This document shows, in pieces, positions 1-6,459 of a stretch of DNA of 26,615 nucleotides (positions are counted from its first letter, which is position 1; each line of letters opens with the position of its first letter). The notes under the pieces were generated by a model that did no database searches, was not told the origin of the DNA, and saw only the letters and a program-made list of their open reading frames with translations. Source of the stretch: a virus; the IMG/VR virus record IMGVR_UViG_3300044971_001105, positions 1 to 26,615 of that record. One strand, given 5' to 3'. The position numbers were made by a program, and so were the translations under genes.

Positions 1-1355
1 AACCAACCGCTGCAGCACTTGCGTATGGTTTAAATAAAAAAGATACTGATATGAAAATAGCAGTATTTGATTTAGGTGGTGGAACCTTTGATGTATCAAT
101 CCTTGAATTGGGTGATGGTGTATTTGAAGTTTTATCTACAAATGGTGATACTCAACTTGGTGGTGATAACTTTGATGAAATAATTGTAGAACATATTGTA
201 TCTATGATTAAAACCACCAAAGGTGTAGATTTGTCAAGTGACGCAATGGCTATGCAGAGAATCCGTGAGGCTGCTGAAAAAGCTAAAATTGAATTGTCAT
301 CTGCAACATCAACTGCAATTAACCTACCATATGTTTCAGTAGGTCAAGAAGGTCCTATTCACTTTGAAACGAATATATCTCAATCGGATTTTAATCGTTT
401 AACATCATCACTTGTAGACCGATGTATGAAACCCTGTCAACAAGCCGTTAAGGATGCTGCTGTTTCATTGAGTGATATTGATGAAGTTATTCTTGTAGGT
501 GGTTCTACTCGTATTCCAGCCGTTCAAGAAGCCGTTGAAAAGTTCTTTGGTAAAAAACCAAGTAAGGGTGTAAATCCAGATGAGGTTGTTGCTGTTGGAG
601 CTGCTATTCAAGGTGGTGTTCTTGGTGGTGATGTTAAAGATGTTCTTCTTTTAGATGTGACTCCATTAAGTTTGGGTATTGAAACCCTTGGTGGTGTATT
701 CACCGCCATAATTGATGCTAACACAACAATCCCAGTAAAGAAATCACAAACATTCTCAACGGTATCGGATAATCAACAAGTTTTAGAGGTTCACGTTTTA
801 CAAGGTGAACGACCTATGGCTAAAGATAATAGACCATTGGGTAGATTTCATTTAGAAGGTATTCCAATAGCTCCAAGGGGAGTCCCTCAAGTTGAGGTTA
901 CGTTTGATATTGACGCAAATGGTATTTTGAGTGTTTCTGCAAAAGATTTAGGAACCAAAAAAGAACAACGAGTACGGATTGAATCTTCAACAGGATTATC
1001 CAAGGATGAAATCCAACGTATGAGGGATGAAGCGGAATCAAATCGTGAAGAGGATTTAAAACGACAAGAAGCGGTTACACTTGTAAATGCTGCTGATGGT
1101 TATTTATTCTCCAGCGAAAAACAAATACAAGAATTGAGTGATAAAATTCAATCGGATGAAAAAGAGGAATTGGAAAGTCTTATGAGGGATTTGAAATCCG
1201 CAGTTGATAGTAAAGATATAGAGTTAGTCAAAGATAATAAAACAAAATTAGAATCTGCGTGGTCAAAAGTCACAACACGAATGTATCAGAATCCACCAAC
1301 CCAAACGGATAGTGGTACACAAGACATAGAGTTTGAAGAAGTTACGAACTCGTAA
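1..1355 (+). CDS. dnaK: Hsp70 chaperone DnaK, 5' truncated by window edge
   Basis: This is an ATP-driven chaperone that binds exposed hydrophobic peptides and works with DnaJ and GrpE. The reading frame is open from the window edge: codons from position 3 read [10 protein letters not shown], the classic Hsp70 motif, so the Met codon at 51 is internal. About 450 residues are visible and roughly 170 N-terminal ones are missing, judged against the E. coli protein of about 638 aa. Visible in order are the phosphate-2 motif [11 protein letters not shown] (about nt 69-101), the adenosine motif GGSTRIP (about nt 498-518), the interdomain linker [15 protein letters not shown] (about nt 642-686), a full beta substrate-binding domain, a helical lid, and an acidic tail with DIEFEEV. 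No frameshift is seen. It ends just before a strong terminator. The gene is bacterial in type, and its presence among T4-like phage genes suggests acquisition from a host. The family call is secure; its role in infection is inferred. Confidence 0.97.
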   Translation, partial: PTAAALAYGLNKKDTDMKIAVFDLGGGTFDVSILELGDGVFEVLSTNGDTQLGGDNFDEIIVEHIVSMIKTTKGVDLSSDAMAMQRIREAAEKAKIELSSATSTAINLPYVSVGQEGPIHFETNISQSDFNRLTSSLVDRCMKPCQQAVKDAAVSLSDIDEVILVGGSTRIPAVQEAVEKFFGKKPSKGVNPDEVVAVGAAIQGGVLGGDVKDVLLLDVTPLSLGIETLGGVFTAIIDANTTIPVKKSQTFSTVSDNQQVLEVHVLQGERPMAKDNRPLGRFHLEGIPIAPRGVPQVEVTFDIDANGILSVSAKDLGTKKEQRVRIESSTGLSKDEIQRMRDEAESNREEDLKRQEAVTLVNAADGYLFSSEKQIQELSDKIQSDEKEELESLMRDLKSAVDSKDIELVKDNKTKLESAWSKVTTRMYQNPPTQTDSGTQDIEFEEVTNS

Positions 1356-1375
1356 TGATTTAACAATTTCTTAAC

Positions 1376-1405
1376 AAAGGGGGCTTGTATAAGTCCCCTT
1401 TTTTT
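1376..1405 (+). terminator. Rho-independent terminator after dnaK
   Basis: An 11-bp stem (1376-1386 pairing with 1391-1401, one G-U pair) surrounds a GTAT loop and runs into a T tract at 1399-1405. It lies 20 bp after the dnaK stop codon and separates dnaK from the repair endonuclease gene. It is the clearest intrinsic terminator in the window. Confidence 0.92.
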
Positions 1406-1415
1406 ATTATCTTTA
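1385..1415 (+). promoter_or_regulatory. Possible Bacteroidota-type promoter overlapping the terminator
   Basis: TTG at 1385-1387 is followed after 20 bp by TATCTTTA at 1408-1415, one mismatch from the Bacteroidota -7 element TAnnTTTG. It sits 17 bp before the ATG of the UV endonuclease gene, the first gene after a terminator, where a promoter is expected. Half of it lies inside the terminator hairpin. The match is imperfect, so this is a weak call. Confidence 0.35.
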
Positions 1416-1432
1416 TGTATAAAGAATAAACT

Positions 1433-2362
1433 ATGACAAATTTAGGTTACTGTTGTATCAATATGACTCTTGGTAAGGATAAAATTACTACCAACCGGTC
1501 TATGATTAAAAAAACATTTATCAAGGAGGGTATTAATCGGTCATCTGACCTTGCTGTCCAAAACGCAAAAGACTTGGTAGAGATTATCAAATGGAATCAC
1601 AAGAATGGGTTTAAACTATTTCGTATGACCTCTGACCTTGTTCCTTGGGCTAGTGAGTTTAGATTACACCAAATGCCGGACTACGAAAAGTTTTCCAATG
1701 TCCTCAAAGGCGCAGGTACGCTGGCCAAGACCTACGGACAGCGTATAACATCACATCCCGGTCCATTTAATGTATTGGTCTCTCCCAACGAGAAAGTTGT
1801 TCAAAACACGATTAAAGACCTTTCTATACACGGAGAACACTTTGACCTTATGGGATTGGAACGAACCCCATACAACCTTATTAACATTCATTGTAATGGT
1901 GTTTATGGTGATAAACAATCCGCTATGGATAGGTTTTGTAAAAACTTTGAGTTGTTGCCAGAATCAGTTCAGACACGACTGACTGTTGAGAACGATGACA
2001 AGGGAAGTATGTATTCAGTCAAGGACCTTATGTATATTCACACTCGTGTCGGAATCCCAATTGTTTTTGATTATCACCACCACACTTTTAATACTGGCGG
2101 TTTGACTGAACAAGAAGCTCTTGAACTTGCAATGTCTACTTGGGGTGATGTTAAACCACTTGTCCATTATTCAGAGTCAAGAACATTAGAAGACCCTACC
2201 TCTAAACCACAAGCACACTCTGACTACATCTATTCAGAGATTAATACCTATGGTCATAACCTTGATATTGACATTGAAGCCAAGATGAAAGAACTGACTG
2301 TATTGGATTATATTTCCAAATTTGGTCAACACTCAATGGGGCATAGTATGGGGAAAGCTTAA
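1433..2362 (+). CDS. uvsE: UV damage endonuclease UvsE/UVDE
   Basis: This endonuclease nicks DNA 5' to UV photoproducts and some other lesions, starting excision repair independently of UvrABC. The 309-aa protein has the expected TIM-barrel length and the family's metal-binding residues in order: His108 in ITSHPGPF, His153 in INIHCNG, Glu186 in VENDD, Asp213 and His216 in FDYHHH, His245 in LVHYS, and Glu282 in IDIEAK. The N-terminal GYCCIN and FRMTSDLVPWAS stretches also match the family. In the Thermus enzyme a modified lysine lies two residues before the histidine equivalent to His245; by eye this position is Leu243 here. The ATG at 1433 has no clear Shine-Dalgarno sequence. It follows the dnaK terminator, so it probably starts a new transcript. 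It likely protects phage DNA in sunlit water, which is an inference. Confidence 0.93.
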   Translation: MTNLGYCCINMTLGKDKITTNRSMIKKTFIKEGINRSSDLAVQNAKDLVEIIKWNHKNGFKLFRMTSDLVPWASEFRLHQMPDYEKFSNVLKGAGTLAKTYGQRITSHPGPFNVLVSPNEKVVQNTIKDLSIHGEHFDLMGLERTPYNLINIHCNGVYGDKQSAMDRFCKNFELLPESVQTRLTVENDDKGSMYSVKDLMYIHTRVGIPIVFDYHHHTFNTGGLTEQEALELAMSTWGDVKPLVHYSESRTLEDPTSKPQAHSDYIYSEINTYGHNLDIDIEAKMKELTVLDYISKFGQHSMGHSMGKA

Positions 2363-2388
2363 TATAAATTATTATTATTCAAGCACTT

Positions 2389-2400
2389 TGATATTTATTA
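2389..2400 (+). promoter_or_regulatory. Repeated intergenic motif TGATATTTATTA (copy 1)
   Basis: This is one of four copies of (T/A)GATATTTAT found at gene junctions (also near 7515, 17499 and 26019). This copy lies 94 bp before the membrane protein gene. A late-promoter role is possible because the phage encodes a gp55-like sigma factor, but the motif does not equal the T4 late box TATAAATA on this strand. Function is inferred only. Confidence 0.3.
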
Positions 2401-2408
2401 ACCACAGG

Positions 2409-2469
2409 GTGCTTAAGCACTTAAGCTTCAAGCGACTTAATAAGTGATTATAAGTATCGCTCCCGGAGT
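2409..2469. repeat. Cluster of short palindromes in the uvsE-membrane protein gap
   Basis: The 132-bp gap 2363-2494 is the longest non-coding stretch in the window. It holds a perfect 12-bp palindrome GTGCTTAAGCAC (2409-2420), an overlapping hairpin GCTTAA-GCAC-TTAAGC (2411-2426), and a short CTCC-C-GGAG inverted repeat (2460-2468). No T tract follows, so a standard terminator is unlikely. No tRNA fold was recognised. It could be an operator, an RNA processing site or a small structured RNA leader. Role unknown. Confidence 0.5.
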
Positions 2470-2494
2470 TAATAAAAATAGGTTTTAGGAAAAT

Positions 2495-3631
2495 ATGAAA
2501 AAATTTTTAAATAGAAAGAACGGATTTATTTTATTGATGATTATCAGCACTTTTGCTCTTGCGGGGTCTGCTGCATATTATTCAGTATTTGGATTAAGTT
2601 CTCTTTTTGCTGGAGCTAGAACCGAGGTTATTATAATGGCTGGGGCTTTGGAATTCTCTAAACTAATTCTTGCATCATACCTACATAACCATTGGAGTAA
2701 AGCCGGTTGGATGAAATGGTATCTAACTTTTGCAGTTGGTATTCTTATGTTAATTACATCCATAGGTATTTATGGATTTTTAACCTCAGCGTATCAGTCT
2801 ACTGCTGATAAGTTAGGTGTGACTGATAAAATGGTAGAAGTAGTTGAATTGAAAAAGGGAAGATTTCAAGAACAATTAACTTACTATAATGATGAAAAAA
2901 TAAAATTAAATGAATCTATCAACGGACTTCGTGGTGGGTTGGCTAACAATACTCAATCTCGTGTTGATAGAAATGGTAATGTTATTACAACAACATCATC
3001 CTCACAACGAAACGCTTTGCAATCACAATTAAAAAGTGCGGTAGACCAAAGAGAATCTATCTCAAAAAAGATTGAAGTGTTAACTGATTCTATTACAAAA
3101 TTAGAATTAAATGTATTGGATTTACAAACCAATAATGAAGTAGCGGCAGAAGTAGGACCACTTCGCTATATGTCTGAAATTACAGGCAAACCTATGAATA
3201 TAATCGTAAATTGGTTTACCCTTTTGATTGTATTTGTATTTGACCCCTTAGCCATTTCAATGGTTATTGCTTTAAATAAATTAACTAACAAAGAAAATGA
3301 AAATGGACACGAACTTTATTCTATCAACCATAGCGGTGATAATAACAATAGCAACGATGGGATTCCTATTAGCGACACCAATAATGAAGAGGTATTACAA
3401 TCAAACTCTTCAAACGGAGAACCAGCTGAAACAAACGGAAAGTCAATTGAGTCAGAAGATAACCCAATTGAAGAACAAATTAAAAAAGAAAAAAAAGAAG
3501 TAGTATTTGTTCCAACGGATGAAGATATAGCAAAGGAATTATATAATGAGAAAATTGAATCTAAAAAATTATCTACACCAACTCACACATATAAAATAAC
3601 TGGAGCTGATAGATATAATCGTAATAAATAA
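2495..3631 (+). CDS. Four-helix membrane protein with long coiled coil, function unknown
   Basis: This 378-aa protein has three hydrophobic helices near the N-terminus (about residues 10-32, 43-63 and 76-98). A long heptad-like, charged region follows (about 110-215), then a fourth helix (about 236-261) and a hydrophilic tail rich in Asn, Ser, Glu and Lys. With four helices, the coil and the tail fall on opposite sides of the membrane. Proteins of this architecture occur in T4-like marine phages and have no established role. Effects on the host envelope, superinfection exclusion or lysis control are all possible, but nothing in the sequence decides. AGGA at about 2487-2490 gives a plausible ribosome site for the ATG at 2495. 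It stands apart from its neighbours, with palindromes before it and a promoter-like site after it. Confidence 0.85.
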   Translation: MKKFLNRKNGFILLMIISTFALAGSAAYYSVFGLSSLFAGARTEVIIMAGALEFSKLILASYLHNHWSKAGWMKWYLTFAVGILMLITSIGIYGFLTSAYQSTADKLGVTDKMVEVVELKKGRFQEQLTYYNDEKIKLNESINGLRGGLANNTQSRVDRNGNVITTTSSSQRNALQSQLKSAVDQRESISKKIEVLTDSITKLELNVLDLQTNNEVAAEVGPLRYMSEITGKPMNIIVNWFTLLIVFVFDPLAISMVIALNKLTNKENENGHELYSINHSGDNNNSNDGIPISDTNNEEVLQSNSSNGEPAETNGKSIESEDNPIEEQIKKEKKEVVFVPTDEDIAKELYNEKIESKKLSTPTHTYKITGADRYNRNK

Positions 3632-3632
3632 A

Positions 3633-3664
3633 TTTGGATAATTCAATTATTTTTCGTATATTTG
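3633..3664 (+). promoter_or_regulatory. Bacteroidota-type promoter before the ClpP-like gene
   Basis: TTTG at 3633-3636 is followed after 20 bp by TATATTTG at 3657-3664, a full match to the Bacteroidota -33/-7 pattern (TTTG and TAnnTTTG). It lies 23 bp before the ATG at 3688. The -7 region shares the 11-mer TTTCGTATATT with the site at 21911. It probably drives the ClpP-like, HD, small membrane protein, sigma factor cluster. Confidence 0.7.
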
Positions 3665-3687
3665 TATTAATATAAATTATTAAATCT

Positions 3688-4320
3688 ATGGATGAACTAT
3701 ATACAACAACTTTAGGCAATACCGTTAAAATTGCTTATGAAGAAACAAATAACGATGGAACTGATGTTGACAATCATCGTAAATATTATCGTGAGTTTGA
3801 CTATGGTATTGACACCGAAAATAATATAATCTTTATTCAAGATGAAATCCAAAGTGGTCTTACCTTTGATATTGTATCCAAAGTAAGATTATTGAAAAAA
3901 ATTAATGGTAATGTTGACACGGTAAATATTCTATTAAATTCTGGTGGTGGTGATGTTATTGAAACCCTTGCGTTTATTGATTATATGAAATCACAAAAAG
4001 ACCAAATGAAATTTAACATTATTGTTCGTGGTATGGCTATGTCCGCTGCTGCTCTTCTTTTGGCTAATGGAACCGGAACTCGTGCTGCAAGTAAACACTC
4101 CAAGATTATGGTTCACCAATTGTCTACTATTGTAGTTGGTAAGTTGAGTGATGTTAAATCAAACGCAAAGTTTAGTGAAGAGTTGGAAACTGAATGTAAT
4201 CAGTTGATGGCTGAAAGCACTAAAATGGATAAAGACTATTGGCAGAACATTCAAAGTTCCGACTACTTTATGTCGGCTGAAAAAGCTTTGGAATTGGGAA
4301 TTATTGATGTAATTATTTAA
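3688..4320 (+). CDS. clpP: ClpP-like serine peptidase (family S14)
   Basis: This is a ClpP-fold peptidase of 210 aa, close to bacterial ClpP in length. The oxyanion/glycine-rich stretch NSGGGD is at residues 84-89. The catalytic triad is intact: Ser119 in GMAMSAA, His143 in MVHQ and Asp192 in SSDYFMSA. The spacing from His to Asp (49) equals that of E. coli ClpP, and Ser to His is one residue shorter. The first 45 residues are unlike the usual ClpP propeptide. No Clp ATPase is encoded in the window, so it may pair with a host ClpX/ClpA or act alone. Some phages use S14 enzymes as prohead proteases, but no capsid gene lies nearby, so a regulatory or host-takeover role is equally possible. It has its own promoter-like site, no clear Shine-Dalgarno sequence, and is followed 3 bp later by the HD gene. 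Confidence 0.9.
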   Translation: MDELYTTTLGNTVKIAYEETNNDGTDVDNHRKYYREFDYGIDTENNIIFIQDEIQSGLTFDIVSKVRLLKKINGNVDTVNILLNSGGGDVIETLAFIDYMKSQKDQMKFNIIVRGMAMSAAALLLANGTGTRAASKHSKIMVHQLSTIVVGKLSDVKSNAKFSEELETECNQLMAESTKMDKDYWQNIQSSDYFMSAEKALELGIIDVII

Positions 4321-4323
4321 ACT

Positions 4324-5106
4324 ATGGTAAATTTTTTCACGGCGGAAGAGCTTGTAGAAAACTACGAAAAATTTCGTAAACTAATCAACCAAACCTTTAC
4401 AGGCGAAAGGTTGGATGCTCTTAACAAGATGTATGACCATTTTGAAGAGCGTATGATTTATACCCCAGCCTCATCGGTTGAACATTTTCATAATGCTTTT
4501 CCAGGAGGATATGTAGACCACGTTCTTCGTGTGACTCGTAATGCTTTGAAGGTATATGATTTGTATACTGAATTGGGTATGGGTATGAATGATTACACCC
4601 GTGAAAATCTAATCTTTACAGCGCTTCACCACGACTTGGGTAAGTTGGGAACCCCATCGGAAGACCTATACATTAAGAACGATTCAGAGTGGCATGTAAA
4701 AAACCAAGGTAAAATTTACAAATACAATCCTAATATTCATTGGATGTCTTTAAATGATAGAACCTTTTATAATCTAAATTACTTTGGTATTAGATGCACC
4801 GAAGAAGAGTGGATTGGTATTAAACTTACGGATGGATTGTATGATGAAAACAACAAAGAGTATTTTATCAAGTTTGATAAAGACCAAGCAATCAAAACAT
4901 CAATACCATTTATAATGCATACTGCTGACTTGTTTGCCGCACGATTTGAAAACGAAAGATGGATTAAAGAAATGCAACCACAAAAATCAACTCGTAATAT
5001 AACTAATGGTAGACCCAAAAAGTCGGACCTTGGAAACGCATTTACAAATGGTGGGTTTGGAACTGTGAATGTATTTGACGCTTTTAAAGATGTAATTGAG
5101 GATTAA
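4324..5106 (+). CDS. HD-domain phosphohydrolase
   Basis: This 260-aa protein has the metal-dependent HD-domain signature in order: His66 in GGYVDHVLRV, His103-Asp104 in TALHHDLGKLG, and a distal Asp202 in HTADLFAARFE. HD enzymes hydrolyse phosphate esters such as nucleotides, cyclic nucleotides or alarmones. The substrate cannot be told from sequence. A basic, low-complexity segment near residues 220-235 (KSTRNITNGRPKKSD) separates the catalytic core from the C-terminus. The gene is 3 bp after the ClpP-like gene and 1 bp before the next, so it is co-transcribed with them. Phage HD proteins of this kind often sit near replication and late-regulation genes. A role in nucleotide recycling or in removing a host signalling nucleotide is speculative. 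Confidence 0.85.
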   Translation: MVNFFTAEELVENYEKFRKLINQTFTGERLDALNKMYDHFEERMIYTPASSVEHFHNAFPGGYVDHVLRVTRNALKVYDLYTELGMGMNDYTRENLIFTALHHDLGKLGTPSEDLYIKNDSEWHVKNQGKIYKYNPNIHWMSLNDRTFYNLNYFGIRCTEEEWIGIKLTDGLYDENNKEYFIKFDKDQAIKTSIPFIMHTADLFAARFENERWIKEMQPQKSTRNITNGRPKKSDLGNAFTNGGFGTVNVFDAFKDVIED

Positions 5107-5107
5107 T

Positions 5108-5413
5108 ATGATTTGGATTATTTTAATTTTATTATTAGTTTCATCAGCACTTGGATATGCTGTTTGGAACTTGTTAAAAAAGTATGAAGCTCTTGAAGCT
5201 GAATTTGAGGACTTGGGTAGTAATTACGAACAAGCTGAAGTCTTACTTTCGGAAATGGCTGGTCATATTGATAGTGCTATTTCTCGTATGAAAGACATTG
5301 ATAAACTTGGTTCATTTGAAGCCAATGATGAAACGGGTTATGTGTTCAAAGAACTTTATGAAATTGTAGAACAATTGGAAGTATATTATAATGGCGAGAA
5401 AAGCAAAGAGTAA
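5108..5413 (+). CDS. Small membrane-anchored coiled-coil protein, unknown function
   Basis: This is a 101-aa protein with one hydrophobic helix at the very N-terminus (about residues 2-18, MIWIILILLLVSSALG), then a charged helical region with heptad-like pattern (about 25-60) and an acidic C-terminus. A longer reading from TTG at 5096 is possible, but GAGG at 5098-5101 is well placed for the ATG at 5108, 1 bp after the preceding stop. Its last codons overlap the sigma factor start by 23 bp, so the two are translated together. No family was recognised. Confidence 0.75.
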   Translation: MIWIILILLLVSSALGYAVWNLLKKYEALEAEFEDLGSNYEQAEVLLSEMAGHIDSAISRMKDIDKLGSFEANDETGYVFKELYEIVEQLEVYYNGEKSKE

Positions 5414-6107
5414 AAGATACTTCACCCAAATTACGGAGATGGCTATTAACGCCTACAACCGAAGTGATGACCAACGACTAAAAAATAAAATTTATAATAG
5501 ATTTATTCACTATCCGTTTGATAAACTTGTAGAGAATGTAATTCACACTTATAAGACATATTATTTTAATATTCCTTATGAGGATGTTAAAATGAATGTG
5601 GTTGCGTTTCTAAATGAAAAAATTCACAAGTTTAATGGAGATAATGGTCGGGCGTTCTCTTACTTTACGGTAATTGCAAGAAACTATCTATTTAACGAGA
5701 ACAATCAGAACTACGCACGAATGAAGGCTCACACCGATGTTGATTCTATTGATAATGAGCGTGATGTGGTAAATGAAACTTATATTGCACAAAACTTGGA
5801 GTTTCAATCTGACTTTATGGATTTCTTTGGAGATTATATGGATTTTCATATGAAGCGTTTATTTCCAAAAGAAAGAGACCAAAAAATTGCAGACTCTTTG
5901 AATGAGTTATTTAAACACCGAGATAATCTTTATTCCTACAACAAAAAGGCATTATACATACTTATTAGAGAAAGAACAGGAGTATCAACCCAATATATCA
6001 CAAAGATTGTTGGTAAATACAAAGTTATTTACACGGAATTATATTCTGACTACAGTAAGGGAACCATAAAAAACTTAAACCATCGTATAGAGGAATTCAA
6101 TGCATAA
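5391..6107 (+). CDS. gp55: gp55-like late-transcription sigma factor
   Basis: This is probably the phage sigma factor that directs host RNA polymerase to late promoters. Residues about 62-105 (IPYEDVKMNVVAFLNEKI, then HKFNGDNGRAFSYFTVIARN) resemble the gp55 core, a reduced sigma region 2. The T4 counterpart reads FDETKYKNPHAYITQACFN. At 238 aa it is longer than T4 gp55 (185 aa). Residues about 180-215 (KKALYILIRERTGVSTQYIT and onward) look like a helix-turn-helix, possibly a region 4-like element that T4 gp55 lacks. It ends HRIEEFNA, without the hydrophobic SLDFLYE-type clamp-binding tail of T4 gp55. It overlaps both neighbours, within the cluster that leads into the baseplate genes. The family call rests on motif similarity, context and size, so it is likely but not certain. 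Confidence 0.75.
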   Translation: MARKAKSKRYFTQITEMAINAYNRSDDQRLKNKIYNRFIHYPFDKLVENVIHTYKTYYFNIPYEDVKMNVVAFLNEKIHKFNGDNGRAFSYFTVIARNYLFNENNQNYARMKAHTDVDSIDNERDVVNETYIAQNLEFQSDFMDFFGDYMDFHMKRLFPKERDQKIADSLNELFKHRDNLYSYNKKALYILIRERTGVSTQYITKIVGKYKVIYTELYSDYSKGTIKNLNHRIEEFNA

Positions 6108-6459
6108 AGATGATGAAATCTTTAAGGGTAAAACTTTTTCGGATTTGATGTCTGACATCTATAATAATTCAAAAAAGAAAGACCGACAAATTAAATTGCT
6201 AATCGCCCAACTTGAACCTATGGTAAAGAGTGTGGGCGATGCTGCTGCGGTAGTTCCCCTAATCAAAGAGTATTTAGATGTATCCGTTAAAAATGATGAT
6301 GCCCTAATTAAACTTGCAGCAATTGTTCAACGAATGTTAAAAAATGAATCTGATGGTGAGGGTGGTTTATTACTTTCAGAGGATGAAAAAAAACAACTTA
6401 TACAAGCTATGGAAGAAGTTGAAAAAGACCTTCCAAAAGATGATGAGGGAGATTTGTGA
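6100..6459 (+). CDS. Acidic hypothetical protein between sigma factor and hub gene
   Basis: This 119-aa, probably all-helical protein has a Lys-rich N-terminal third (DIYNNSKKKDRQIKLLIAQL) and a strongly acidic C-terminal tail (KDLPKDDEGDL). It overlaps the sigma gene by 8 bp and the gp5-like gene by 4 bp, so translational coupling is likely on both sides. No known family was recognised. T4 pairs gp55 with a small co-activator, gp33, of similar size. This protein lacks a recognisable gp33 C-terminal clamp motif, so that analogy rests on position and size only. A baseplate assembly chaperone is another possibility. Confidence 0.75.
   Translation: MHKDDEIFKGKTFSDLMSDIYNNSKKKDRQIKLLIAQLEPMVKSVGDAAAVVPLIKEYLDVSVKNDDALIKLAAIVQRMLKNESDGEGGLLLSEDEKKQLIQAMEEVEKDLPKDDEGDL

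Noticed and set aside
51-53. ATG at 51 as the start of DnaK
   Set aside because: Codons before it continue the conserved Hsp70 motif [10 protein letters not shown] in frame to the window edge, so it is an internal methionine.
2401-2470. A possible tRNA gene in the palindromic gap
   Set aside because: No T-loop TTCRA-type sequence, no acceptor stem and no cloverleaf could be drawn.
3297-3503. An out-of-frame 68-codon frame inside the membrane protein gene, reading as a hydrophobic helix followed by a Lys-rich coil, reminiscent of an embedded spanin or holin
   Set aside because: It lies in a low-complexity Asn/Asp/Ser stretch where a frame shift turns AAT/GAT codons into Ile and Met codons, which makes a false hydrophobic run. 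It has no convincing ribosome site and no lipobox cysteine.
3688-4320. ClpP-like protein named outright as the prohead protease
   Set aside because: No capsid, scaffold or portal gene is adjacent, and T4-like phages usually use a different protease type, so only the peptidase family is claimed.
5096-5107. TTG at 5096 as the start of the small membrane protein
   Set aside because: The ATG at 5108 has a better placed GAGG site and begins the hydrophobic helix directly.
6100-6459. The acidic 119-aa protein named as gp33
   Set aside because: Size and position fit, but no gp33 sequence motif, including the C-terminal clamp-binding residues, is visible.
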